From positions 137,001 to 201,000 of the forward strand of contig JAJOZX010005785.1 of assembly GCA_023014485.1 (NCBI GenBank): a stretch of DNA of 64,000 nucleotides. The letters run 5' to 3'. Position 1 is the first letter of the stretch; the number at the start of each line of letters is the position of its first letter. The notes under the pieces are model-generated. The model saw only the letters and a program-made list of their open reading frames with translations, did not search any database and was not told the origin of the DNA. Positions 9,724 to 20,099 of this stretch are shown in pieces. Position numbers and translations under genes: made by a program. This stretch comes from Bathynomus jamesi. Lineage: Eukaryota > Arthropoda > Malacostraca > Isopoda > Cirolanidae.

Positions 9724-10579
9724 TATAACTCAGTGCGTCGAAAGTGTAGCTTCAATGTTAAGCTCCCGTTACCGAATGGGAAGTTTTCGCCCTCAATCGT
9801 TCTTATATATATTGTGATATTGGTTATTAAATTAGTTGCGACATTCACATAATGGGGTCTGTCATATGTAATACTCAAACTCCTTCCTCTATGGTTGGGG
9901 ATGTGAGCAATGCGCAGCAGGCGTGCCTGGGTATCCCCAACAAACTGGTGCTCCACTATATTACTGTAAATATAGCACATGTCTGGGACCTTTCAGCCAA
10001 TTTCTCCATCTTCAATTGATACATTAATCTGGACAAGTTATACTGTGTCTCGTGAAATGTGTCTCTTTGGAAGGCTGCGCTATATCGGCCGTTGGTTAGA
10101 ATTTTGAACTTTCTATGTTCTTTAAGACATCTGTTAGTCTTTGATTTTAGGATTAGTGTATGTGCAGGGTTGTTTACGATTTCATATACTAAATCATTCG
10201 TAAGGTTTGAGTTTCTTAAACTTACGTTTAAGCCTCTCACAACATCCTCGGCCGAACCATATTGACCCGGCCCTAGTCTTACTTCTGTACTGTAATACCG
10301 TGCAATCTTAGTCCAAGCGATGCGCATAGTTTCATCCATAGCTACCCCAGCTTTTTCACACTCGTCAATGTCTCTAAGAATCGTAAAAACGGTTTCTTTA
10401 TGTTCAATATTTAAAAAGACGGTGTCCAGCTGAATTTCGCATATCCCCACCTCATACGAATCACGACCCAATTCAATGTGCCCATGGAGTTCTGTTACAA
10501 AGTTGGCTAGCGTGTTGTTAGGGTGTACAGACAGGGACGAGGAGGACGGGAGTGTGACGTAGAAATGGTTAGGAGCCAT
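9723..10579 (-). pseudogene. Penton-like minor capsid protein (single jelly roll)
   Basis: It starts MAPNHFYVTLPSSSSLSVHP with the PNNTLANFVTEL segment conserved at the start of Polinton minor capsid proteins. The C-terminal frame has YIYSNIVEHQFVGD, a LLRI block, PHYVNV and a terminal LKLHFRR, all expected at the family's C-terminus. Length (~285 residues) is normal. The frame changes once near 9975 between the two halves. The protein would occupy the capsid vertices. It sits between integrase and pX, as in other Polintons. Confidence 0.87.
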
Positions 10580-10587
10580 GTTGCATA

Positions 10588-11657
10588 CTATTTAAGCTTC
10601 ATTATTGCATCAGCTTTTATATAGGTGTTGAAGCTTTCTGGGTACCCTAGCCATTTCACCAGGTACATTTTTCTCCTTCCTGAACCTTTGCTTCCTAAAA
10701 TTTTCTCAATTTTAAACACATTTTTTTCTAAATTAAAAGCAACTTTCTGCAATTCCTCGGTAAAAGCCTCCTGAGATTTCTTCCCCATTCAAATCTTCAA
10801 TGTAATACATCATTATCACACCTTTAGGTCTCACAGCCCTAACTTTAAAAATCTCGCGTGTCCATCCTTGCTCAAAACCCTTTGCGAATTTATTCCCCGA
10901 ACGCGACAGCCTTACATAATCATTGATTTTGAAGCGCACAGAGTGTGGTGGTGTGGTGGTGGTGGTGGTGGTGGTCCATCTCTTCTCGGGAGCGTACCTC
11001 TTTCTAAAACTTCGTTAGGTGTTGCCCCAATCGTGCGATGGTGTGAGCGGTTGTAGGATGATGCCAATGATTCCAGAATATCTAGAAATCTGTATGCGTT
11101 TTTATGTGTAAAATAACGGTGCATGCGTTCCTTTATGGTGCGCTGAACTCTTTCAGCTAAAGAAGCCTTATGTATAGAATTGGTTGTGTAATAGCTGATA
11201 TTAAACTCTGTCAACATATTCTGAAAAGCACGGCCTATAAACTCCTTCCCCATATCCGTACAAAAATAGCCAGGAACCCTGTTTTCTTTTAACATTAGCG
11301 TTTTGGTGGCTTTAGCAACTGTTTCAGGTGATTTATTTTCAGAGGAACTAGCCACAGATATCTAGAGAACACGTCTATTATGAATAGAATGTAGCGGTAA
11401 CCATCGTTATACACAGAATATCTTTGCATGTCTGTTAAATCTGCTTGCCAAATAGAATCAATCGAGGAAGCCGTTGTCTTGGCTGTTTTAAACCTTTTTC
11501 TCACAGGCTTATGAAGCGTATAAGCGTCCTGCTCCCTCAAAAATCTTTCAACATCTTTTTTTCCTACTCCGTAAACACTTCTGTACAGTCTATCTACGCC
11601 GCCGTAAGAGGATGGGGTAGAAATGTCATAATAACGTTTAGTTAATACGTTAGCCAT
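10588..11657 (-). pseudogene. Retroviral-type integrase with chromodomain
   Basis: The start is ATG at 11,657. The catalytic core shows QADLTDM (first Asp), CTDMGKEF (second Asp) and LAERVQRTIKERM (Glu), a DDE rve domain. A C-terminal segment (INDYVRLSR...YYIEDLNGE) and a chromodomain (VFKIEKILGSKG...LVKWLGYPESF) follow, the usual Polinton layout. It joins element ends to the target, giving 6-bp duplications. Frame breaks occur near 11,330, 10,940 and 10,770. A (GGT)n expansion at 10,947-10,977 inserts a Pro/His run between the core and the C-terminal domain. Confidence 0.9.
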
Positions 11658-11721
11658 TTGCGTATTTTAGAGGCACGTGGGTAGGGTTGGTTTAACCTCT
11701 TCTTGCTCCTCTTCAAAGGTG
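11658..11721 (-). other. Short gap between the integrase and the next Polinton gene
   Basis: Only about 64 bp separate the integrase ATG from the stop of the next gene. It is AG/CT-rich and shows no feature. Confidence 0.5.
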
Positions 11722-12367
11722 TTACCGCAGGGGTGACGGCGCCTTCAATTGTTTCACAGACGTTGCGTGTTCCAAGTCTTTTAACCTGTTCAGATTTCCT
11801 ATCAACGTTTTAGGGACATTTATTTGTTGTAGTCTTGCTTTAATATGCTTCCAGCCTGATGGTGATGGCCTATCCCACTTTCTCACCAGATCATGGACAA
11901 TGTCTACGATATTCGATCCCTGTACCTTTGATCCTTCCACAATGATCTCCCCTGTATCGGTCCATTGTATGGCGGGATCCTCATTCAATAGATTATAAAG
12001 ACTTAAGCCTTTACTCCTCAATGTAAGTGGGAGGGTATTTTTTAATACATGTTCGATATGTTGTGTGGCTAATCTTTTTGGTTGGTCAGCTGTGTCGTCG
12101 GGTACAGGTCCTATGTCGCCATCGTCCCCCGTGCTGTGCCTAATAACCACAGGAATCTCTGTAGGGCTCTTATAATTTTCGTACTCGTGAAGAAATTTCT
12201 GCAGAGCTTCTTGGTATAGATTCTTTTCTCATCAGGTTTTTTTCACTGTTTAATAGGGCTAACAATTCTCTTTCCATTCTTTTAAGTCTGCTTTTACGGG
12301 GATCTAGATCCGTGTCTCTTTGCAGTGAGGCGTACACCTCGTGGGGAATCACTACCACTTTCTTCAT
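11722..12367 (-). pseudogene. Conserved Polinton protein of unknown function
   Basis: The N-terminal frame begins MKKVVVIPHEVYASLQ from ATG 12,367. The downstream frame contains a GEIIVEGSKVQGSNIVDIVH block and a PSGWKHIKARLQQIN segment. I recognise this order (VPHE start, an I-x-W-T-x-x-G-E segment, GSxIxDLV, PxGW) from arthropod and other invertebrate Polintons, where it lacks a settled function. A frame change lies near 12,225. Its ATG overlaps the stop of the preceding gene by one base, supporting expression as part of the virion block. Confidence 0.7.
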
Positions 12368-12687
12368 TATATTAATCTAGTCAGTAAAGGGCCCAAAACT
12401 GAAAATAAGATGGGGAGAAATGACCCTCCTGTTTGCACAATAACTCGTTTTTTTTCGCTACAGTTTGACTTTTACGAGCGAGTGTACGTATTATGTTCTT
12501 GTAGCGGCGTAGGCGAGCCTTCTGATGGGTTTCATTGATACATTGCAATTTATAACGTTAAGACAGATTTCACAGATGCATTTTAAAAAGTCGGCGTCGA
12601 TATTTTTAATAAACATCTGCTGCATTGCCCGGGCAGTCGATGATAGATTTTTATTAATTCATGGTATTTCTTTAGTCTCTTTGTCAT
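12367..12687 (-). pseudogene. Small conserved Polinton protein with hydrophobic C-terminus
   Basis: It begins MTKRLKKYHELIKIYHRLPG and has a central CICEICLNVI motif, a basic stretch (RYKNIIRTLARKSQ) and a glycine/hydrophobic tail (GGSFLPILFSVLG), read in shifting frames. The layout matches a ~105-residue protein repeatedly found beside the packaging ATPase in Polintons. A role in the capsid or membrane is only a guess from the tail. Its ATG overlaps the ATPase stop (ATGA) and its stop overlaps the next ATG (TAATG). Breaks lie near 12,640, 12,510 and 12,430. Confidence 0.6.
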
Positions 12688-13311
12688 TCTGGAATATACA
12701 CCGTTTCAGGCTCGTTTGGAAATATATTCGTTCGCAGAAGCACTCTAAACCTGTTTCGCGGATGAAGGTCGCCAAAGCAAATATCCGTAACGCGTGCTTG
12801 TAGCTTCTTTATAAACTTCCAAAAAACTCCTTACGCTGATTCGGGAACATTTGATTGGCTAATACCCCAATTTGTGATACATCTCTACGTTGCGCGAATA
12901 AGACTAGATATTGCGTATTTAACGACACATCGCGCATGTATCTATTTTTGAAAAATAGATTCTGATTGATGAAGAACACGCTTATGTTAAGATGGTGGGA
13001 GTATACTGTAAATGTCTCGGCAAACGTTTTATCCATCTCCAACATGAGATCGTCATTACAATGATTGTATGTTCAGTTCCCTTTAGCGAATTAACGTCAT
13101 ATACACCTTTGTGGAACAAAATATCATCTTGGTACTCGTTGAACACTGATTGATACGTCGAATAGCACCATATAACTTATGCACAAATTTCGAGAACATC
13201 TCGCCCTTTTCTTTAATGATTTTAAGCATAAACACAGTTTTACCACCCTGTAGGTCCAGATATAATACATGTGGATCGGCTCGTGAATCTGAATTTTTCT
13301 ACAGAGTCCAT
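12684..13311 (-). pseudogene. FtsK/A32-type DNA-packaging ATPase
   Basis: It begins MDSVEKFRFTSRSTCIISGP just before a Walker A loop that is split by a frame change near 13,252. A Walker B region follows near 13,045 (TIIVM in one frame, DDLMLEMD in the next). The SHHLNISVFFINQNLF segment and SLNTQYLVLFAQRRD sensor-like block are diagnostic of Polinton/poxvirus A32-type ATPases, and RTNIFPNEPETVYIPE closes the protein. It would pump DNA into capsids. At least four frame breaks (13,250, 13,190, 13,045, 12,810) disable it as assembled. Length (~209 codons) is normal. Confidence 0.88.
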
Positions 13312-13395
13312 TTCTAACACGTCACACTCCTAAGTGGGTCATTTACAAAATATTACAAATTTTGAGTGCTGATCCTTATATTTCTTCTCCCACAG
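13312..13395 (+). promoter_or_regulatory. Divergent spacer with a splice acceptor before polymerase B
   Basis: Only 84 bp separate the ATPase start (minus) from the polymerase exon (plus). TTTCTTCTCCCACAG ending at 13,395 is an excellent acceptor, and the next base completes the phase left by the donor at 7359. No TATA box is obvious for the plus strand here, which supports transcription from further upstream. Confidence 0.6.
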
Positions 13396-16300
13396 AACCG
13401 ACGATGAGGTAGAGCACCCTATCATTACGGATGACGATGACAGTGTAGTTGTGATCTCCTCCCTGAACCCTCACCAGCGATACAGGTTGCACGTCCAAAG
13501 CGGAGGTATGAGAACCCCACATCAGTATAAAGCGGCCGAAATACGTACCTGTTGCAGCAGACCCCAACCCTCAACCTCTTACGCAACAACCTCCCCAGCA
13601 GCAGCACCTCCCGCTAATATACCCCTTATTCCGCCCCCCCGTTCTGTTAAGTCTACAATAATAGATCCCCAACCCTCCTACGCAACAGGGCCCCCAGCAG
13701 CAGCACCTAATATAGCCACTAATTCATCCGCCCCCCGTTCTGTTGACGATGTTATTACGTTCGAGTTGGTGCGCGCCGCAGCCCCCACCCCGCCTTGACT
13801 AGAAATCGGTATAGAGTCAGGGTCGACCATAGAGCCCTGTATAGCAATGGAATTGAGCGCGGGATACGCAGGGTTGTAGAGCGTATTATAGAGTTTGCTC
13901 TTCAGAATCGCGACGAGCGTGAGGTCAGGACGAGTCTGTCCTTTGGGTTCGGGTCAGATGACGGTGATGTAGACGATTATTGGGTGATAGTACCGTTTAG
14001 ACGTTTGGCTGCTGAAGATGTAGAATATATATTAGGGCGTATAATGCAAGCCGTCCAAAGTAGTATAGCCTTCAATATGGACAACTTCACGGTAAATATT
14101 GACCATGTATACCGTGTTGCGGGCCATAGTGCCATACCGTACACTCTTAACTTCAATTCTCCAACTATTTACCGAAGGCATATAAACGTCGATCGTGGTT
14201 GCGGCTTTATAGCAGTACTCTTAGCACGTATGTTTACTGTACAAAATAAACGGACTCAAAAAATTTGGCTGCCTACGATCGTTGAGCGTGCCCGTAAACT
14301 AGCTGTAGACTGTGAACTTGAATTTGACTGTAATATGGGTCCTGAAGAGCTGAGAAAGGTAGAACAGGAAATGAATGTGCGCATAGTTATATTTGGTTAT
14401 ATTTGGTGAGAGATCGTACAAGGCCCCTACTTATTTTAGGATTGTCAGGGACAACGTATCTCCCCATCCGTAATATAAGGGGGCTTTACGCGAGTTATGA
14501 CAAAAGTCGAAAATATGGGAGACATCATGATTTGTGTAAGGGGTGCCTCGAGTTTGCGGATGATATAGTGAGACATTGTAAAGAATGTCACATGGTATGT
14601 GAGCAGTGTAAAAGCACCAAATGTGAAAGCCGTGTAGTTGAGAAGAGAGACTGTGATGTGTGTAGACGCACATTTTTCAATAATAGCTGCTTTGATCTCC
14701 ATAAATCAATTGGCACGTGCAGGAAAATGAGAATCTGTGAATGTGGTATGTTTCACACAATGGATAATTGGGGAAAATTTAAGCACAAGTGCGACGTAAT
14801 TCACTGTCCTACATGCCAGGAGGAATATAAGGCGGATGGAGTAAAGCATGTATGTTATATGAAAGATGCTAAGCCTAAAAATAACCCTGTATAACTGTAT
14901 ACTACGATATAGAAAATATACGAACGCTGAAACCAAAGAGGTAATTCCACATTTACTTGTGAGCCAGACCATCTGTGATGAGTGTATGGGTATCGAATGT
15001 GACGAGTGCCCCAAATGCGGTAAACGGACAAACGTTTTTAAAACGAATGTCAGCGATAGTCCTGTGAAACTATTTGTGTCCTATATTGTCAAGTTAGCCG
15101 ACAAGTTCAAAAAAATGACTGTGTATATTCTCGCCCATACGGGGCAAAGTTTGACACGCAGTTCCTTTATAAGGAGTTGCTTGAACACGAATCCTCTGAG
15201 ATATTTACAGGTGATCCATTGAAAAGAGGCAACAAATTAATACAGATGCAGATAAGAGGCAATGTACAATTTAAAGATACTTTATTATTCACACCTTGTA
15301 AATTAGCAAAGCTACCAAGGTGATGGGAGTAGCAGCTGAAGTTTCCAAAGGATACTTCCCATACACTTTCCTCACCAGCGAGACTTTAAACTACGTAGGC
15401 CCCCACCCCCCAAACATTATTTTGACTGCATGGATGAACGTGAAGACTTTGATCGATACTACGACAGTTTTAATGAAAGTAACCCTTATAATATAGCTGA
15501 TGAATGTGAGCGTTATTGCGTGAATGATGTGCGGCGTGCTTAGAGTATGTTTCCACGCCTTTAGAAGTATGTACATAGCCCTTTCAAATGCGATCCACTG
15601 CAAGTCGCAACCACCATCGCATCATTATGTTTTAACGGTGTTCAAGAATAACTTCATGCCTAAAGACACCTTAGCCATTATTCACCGAAACAACCCCCGC
15701 AGTTACGGACACAAGGCTATTTACTGGCTCATACACCTGCAGCAACAAACAGGTGTATACATAAAGCACGCCCGCAACACGGGTGAAGTACCCATTAAGA
15801 TTAATGGACGTGTTTTTTTGGGTTGATGGTTAAGTGAAAACCGTGTCACTGGTGTGAAGACTGTGTATTCCTTTAATGGATGCTGGTGGCATGGATGCCC
15901 CCCGCCCTGAGTGCGGTATCGTCGGAGATATCCACGGTAGATCTCCTGTCGACTGTCTTCAGGGACCCGCACCCGCGATCAACTTATAGGATCACAGTTC
16001 ACTCACAAAGTTCTTGTGGGAGCATGAATATGATGCACGGATGGAGACAGACGATGTATACCGTGAGGAAATAAAAACGATCAAGCGTTCAATGGTGCTG
16101 GACCCTCTCAAATGTGTGATAGCTTGTTTGGGGACGTACAAATCCATTCAGACTATACTTTCCACCTACGGTGGGCGTGAAGCTCCATTACTACGATTTC
16201 TGTTCTTTATACCCATACGTGATGAAGAGCCATCCGTACCCGTGGGCTCTCCTGAGAAACTGGTGGGACCTAGCATACCCTCCATCAATGAATTTTCAAA

Positions 16301-17461
16301 AATTTGAATGATCATTACTTTGGACTCTCTTTCGTAGACGTACTCCCCCCACGCAATTTATGGATGCCGATCTTACGTGTCGTTATCGACGACAAGCTCA
16401 TGTTTCCCCTGTGCGTGAAGTGCGCGGAAGAGGATAACGGCGAATGTAACCATATACCCCACCAGCGTAAGATCAGAGGCGTATATACAAGTCCTGAGCT
16501 GGCCCTAGCCGTACGCCATGGTTATAGAATACTGAAGATACACGAGGTGTGGAGGTTTCAGAAGCTCCCCAACCTTTTCACACCATATATAAACGCCTTT
16601 TTGAAGGATAAGGTTGAAGCATCAGGGTATCCGCGAGGAGTTGATACCGAAGATGAAAGTCTGCCTATTTCACGTTACCGCGACCGCGAAGGTATACAAC
16701 TTGATCGTGTCCAAATTGTAAAGAATCCTGGCAAGCGCTTTAGTGCAAAGTTGTGTCTAAACAGTCTATGGGAAAATTTGCGCAGAATACCGGCAGAGGG
16801 AACATTCATTTGGCACAAAGTTATAGCGATGTCTGGGATTATGCCAATGCCCCCGATAAAGAGGTCATGGAGATCGTGAATGTAGGTAATACTTACGTAA
16901 TAAAGTACAACAACACTGAATTTGCCACAGATACCTCAAGGGTTACAAACATACCTGTGGCGAGCTTCACAACAGCCTACGCCCGTATAAAACTTTGGGG
17001 TCTATTGCATTCTCTTGGGCGGAGAGTATGTTGCCGATACAGATAGCGTGATATTCACAGAGAGGGAGGGTTTTACATGCCCGCTATTGGGGAGTTCCTC
17101 GGCGAGCTCACTGATGAGATCAAGGATGAGTATGGGGACGACGCATACCGCCGACTCTTTTATCTCAACAGGACCTAAGACTTATGGGGTAACGGGTCAG
17201 GGTAGGGGATGAAATGAAATATATCGTGAAGGCAAAGGGTATTACGCTCAACCATGCGAATCGGGAAGGTTGTTAACTTTGAGTCGTTGAAGGATCTAGT
17301 ATGTTTGCAACCTCACCAACTAATTGTAGGCACCCACATTTTCGGGCGCAGAAGCTGGGAGGCGTGAAGGAACTTAGGGGTACGATGGTGTGCCGTAACA
17401 CCTATAGGAAACGTTACCAGTTACCTGGCACCTATGATACCGTACCTTTGGATACCAATGA
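13396..17461 (+). pseudogene. Protein-primed family B DNA polymerase
   Basis: The region reads as one ~1,350-codon polymerase in shifting frames. A Pro/Ala-rich N-terminus (to 13,798) leads to the RYRVRVDHRAL...VPFRRL domain typical of Polinton polymerases and a Cys-rich segment (14,520-14,870). Exonuclease motifs follow: YYDIE (14,896), KFDTQF (15,144) and YCVNDV (15,511). Palm motif A is DFCSLYP (16,195-16,215), motif B LNSLWG (~16,757) and motif C DTDS (17,036-17,047). The TFGYQ stop at 17,459 is normal. It replicates the element from its termini. There are more than ten frame breaks, so it is inactive as assembled. Confidence 0.92.
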
Positions 17462-17630
17462 TGCTTCTAACTCACACGTCTTGTATATAATCGTATCTAT
17501 TTGTATATATGTATATATATACATATATATATATATAACTTGAATATCTCGTTTATTAAATCGTATTTGTAAATATATATAACTTGAATATCTCGTTTAT
17601 TAAATAAATCAAATAGCGTTTCACTTCTCC

Positions 17631-17679
<49 letters not shown>

Positions 17680-17690
17680 GTGAAAGTTCT
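17462..17690. repeat. (TA)n and (TG)n microsatellites after polymerase B
   Basis: (TA)n tracts lie at 17,505-17,537. A duplicated ~45-bp word (ACTTGAATATCTCGTTTATT) occurs at 17,537 and 17,580. A (TG) run of about 22 units spans 17,633-17,677. No gene. Confidence 0.9.
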
Positions 17691-17801
17691 AAGCTCCGCC
17701 CACTGCGTGAGTCATGCTACTATCTGGGAGTCCCTGCGTGGTCAGTCGACCGCAGTAAGCCCGAGAGATCAGACGTGTATTCAGATCAGACGTATATTGA
17801 A
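17691..17801 (+). promoter_or_regulatory. Possible promoter of the orphan plus-strand genes
   Basis: AAGCTCCGCCC (17,691-17,701) is the exact complement of the 11-bp GC element in the 6.3-kb promoter. A TATTCAGATCAGACG initiator-like word (17,779-17,793) lies just ahead of the ATG at 17,802. There is no clear TATA box. Its role is inferred from the shared element and position. Confidence 0.4.
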
Positions 17802-18374
17802 ATGGCTACCTTTAATATCGCTTGCACAACGTTTAGAAATGGTATTCAGTAAGTGTGAGGATGTGGTGGATACCGAAAAACTTCCTATTCCCCCCTTCCT
17901 ATGCCTCTTTTAAAACCACATTGGATTGTGCGAAGTTCCAAGATGTACAAATACTCTACGGATGTTCTGGTGAGACTGTTGAAGGCTTTCGTTGCACAGA
18001 CGATGTGCTGAAGTATGCTGCAGGGCTAAACTTTATAAAGTCTCACATACACCGTGAAGTAAAAGAAACAACGCGTGCAGAAGAGAAGCAGCAGGTATGG
18101 ATGGGTGGTTGACAAGCGGTATTACGTCATGCTACACCATGTCGATTACTCATACCCTACGTCTGAAAATGTGAATCTCGTGATCATGGACAATCTTAGG
18201 TGTTTTTATCACTATATTAACGTATATCATGATGAGGTTCATAGTGAGGTTGTGGCTAGTGCCATGCGTGAGTTTTTAACAGATTTTAGAGACGAGTATC
18301 GTTTGATGGGTAGAAAGGAAAAATATGAGCATATGTTCCTCTCAAATAGTGCGCCGGAGTGTGGAGATGATTAG
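17802..18374 (+). pseudogene. Orphan Polinton accessory gene A
   Basis: The ATG at 17,802 opens MATFNIAC; related frames continue through KTTLDCAKFQDVQILYGCSG, a DDVLKYAAGLNFIKSHIH segment and a long C-terminal part (YYVMLHHVDYSYPTSENVN...EYRLMGRKEKYEHMFLSN) to a stop at 18,374. Frame changes occur near 17,835, 17,890 and 18,105; the first coincides with a GTAAGTG that could be a genuine donor. About 190 residues in total. I recognise no domain. Codon choice and frame damage resemble the adjacent polymerase, so it belongs to the element. Confidence 0.5.
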
Positions 18375-18573
18375 CGCCTAGTTCTTATTCAAAGTGCGTA
18401 GGCTGGTAGTGACGAAACGGAAAAACAAATATGTGCAACAATTCGAGTCGTACGAACATGCCCATTCACGTGTCATCGAGTCAGCCGCCCGTCGAACCGT
18501 TCCTGCCTGTGCATCACACGGCTCATAGTTATCTCAGAGCTTGAGCCGAGTGGACGTGCGCTCTTCGAATACG

Positions 18574-19287
18574 ATGGAACTTCCTTTGAGCAGCATTCTC
18601 AACGCCTCGTACGATGTGTCCGTGACGAAATCGTTGCGCGTGTTCAGGCGTAATTCCGGTACCATTAGCTATGTACTGGAAACGGAATGTAGACCGACAA
18701 ACAAACGGGTTTATTTAAGTATCGAGGAGATGAATAGAATCTTTGTGATAGTTGATAAGTGGTGTGAAGATCGTTATAAAATACCTGCTAACGTAGGTAC
18801 AAGAAGAGAACAGATTAGTGACGTGCCCTCATACGCCGTTGTATGTACGTTGTGTATAAATAACGATCGGCCGTGCATTGATATAAGGCTGATGTGGAAG
18901 AATGCTTCTGATAATAACGCTCTTATTCCTACGCGAAACCGTTTCATCCTCGACAGAATGTTTGAAATCGTCGGATTAAGTAAACTGAAACCTATATTAG
19001 ATGCGCGTGTTACGGATATGTTTTATTTTGATACAGTACTTGAATACGCATACACTGCTCTGCTCGATGGGTTTACCGAGTGTAGGGCTGGTGAGAATGG
19101 TCTAGTGCTGGATGTTTATTTAAAAAGTTTAGACTCTTTGAAATACCATGAACTTTGGTACAAAGCAATTGATCGGTACAAGGCTGAGCTCACCTACACC
19201 GTTCACCCTGAAGAACTATTTCTTTATATAACGCGCAGTTGCCGTAACGATTTAGAAGATTATTTCAATTGCCGATATGTTGAGTGA
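18574..19287 (+). CDS. Orphan Polinton accessory gene B, intact 237-residue frame
   Basis: The first ATG in the frame is 18,574 (MELPLSSILNASYDVSVTKS); a longer open frame from 18,541 has no earlier ATG. The product is a mixed alpha/beta, soluble-looking protein with several Cys and aromatic residues (FVIVDKWCEDRYKIP, YAVVCTLCINNDRPCID, DMFYFDTVLEYAYTALLDGF). There is no signal peptide, membrane segment or recognisable motif. It is the last gene before the AT-rich right end, where Polintons often carry lineage-specific genes. Its survival intact amid broken neighbours is notable. Function unknown. Confidence 0.6.
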   Translation: MELPLSSILNASYDVSVTKSLRVFRRNSGTISYVLETECRPTNKRVYLSIEEMNRIFVIVDKWCEDRYKIPANVGTRREQISDVPSYAVVCTLCINNDRPCIDIRLMWKNASDNNALIPTRNRFILDRMFEIVGLSKLKPILDARVTDMFYFDTVLEYAYTALLDGFTECRAGENGLVLDVYLKSLDSLKYHELWYKAIDRYKAELTYTVHPEELFLYITRSCRNDLEDYFNCRYVE

Positions 19288-19620
19288 AGAGTTCACGATT
19301 GAAAAGCTCGAGTCGGTAGAAATAAACTCGATTGGAAAAGCGTTCTTATAAAACTTGTGTTTAATAATGTAGCTGACGATGAACTCTTTGTGCGTGCTTT
19401 TGATTGATTCTAGACGTGTTTAAAGATGACTTACCAACCGGTTGTAAAGTGGGAACAAAAATAGTACGAACGATATGAAAGCCCTTCATATCGAATACAG
19501 GTTTCCCTATACTTTAAGCGGTGAAATATTATTAAGCCGCATATACTGCTAATGCAGAGCAATAATGATGTAATTGTAAACTCGATTAAGACCGAGTTTA
19601 GTATTTGAAAAAAAAGTGAA
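19288..19620. other. Non-coding sequence after accessory gene B
   Basis: A few short frames (for example near 19,300-19,400) look like decayed coding sequence, but none is long enough to call. No terminator or repeat is evident. Confidence 0.4.
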
Positions 19621-20085
19621 TTGTATATATATATATTTTGCTTGACATTTCCCCGATTATACGCATATTTCTATTGATTTGTGTTTATATATATAATATA
19701 GATATATATATTTGCTTGATATTTCTCCGTACTGTTATGTACATATTTCTATTGATTTGTGTTTATATATATATATATATTATATATATAAATATATATA
19801 TATATATATTATATATATATATTTTGCTTGATATTTTCTCCTGTACTGTTATGTACATATTGAAGTGTATATGAAATGTATATTTTATTTTATATATCCC
19901 ATAATTGTGTGTGTGTGTGTATTTCTCCTGTACTGTTATGTACATATTTCTATTGAAGTGTATATGAAATGTATATTTTTATTTTATATATATATATCCA
20001 TAATTGTGTGTGTATATTTTCTGTTATACGCATATTCCTCAAATGTATATTTATTTTCCATATATTTATAATAAAAAGAATGATG
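19621..20085. repeat. (TA)n-rich minisatellite
   Basis: A roughly 100-bp motif containing CTTGATATTTCTCC, TACTGTTATGTACATATTTC and long TA runs repeats about four times (near 19,640, 19,715, 19,825 and 19,915). The long open frames here are translations of TA/TG repeats. Confidence 0.85.
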
Positions 20086-20099
20086 CAATGTTGTTTTAT

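Noticed and set aside
10945..10980. A zinc-binding His/Pro region in the integrase
   Set aside because: It is a GGT trinucleotide expansion; such His runs are a by-product.
14431..15014. Minus-strand frames opposite polymerase B
   Set aside because: Antisense shadows; plus-strand Cys-rich and exonuclease blocks are clearly the coding sense.
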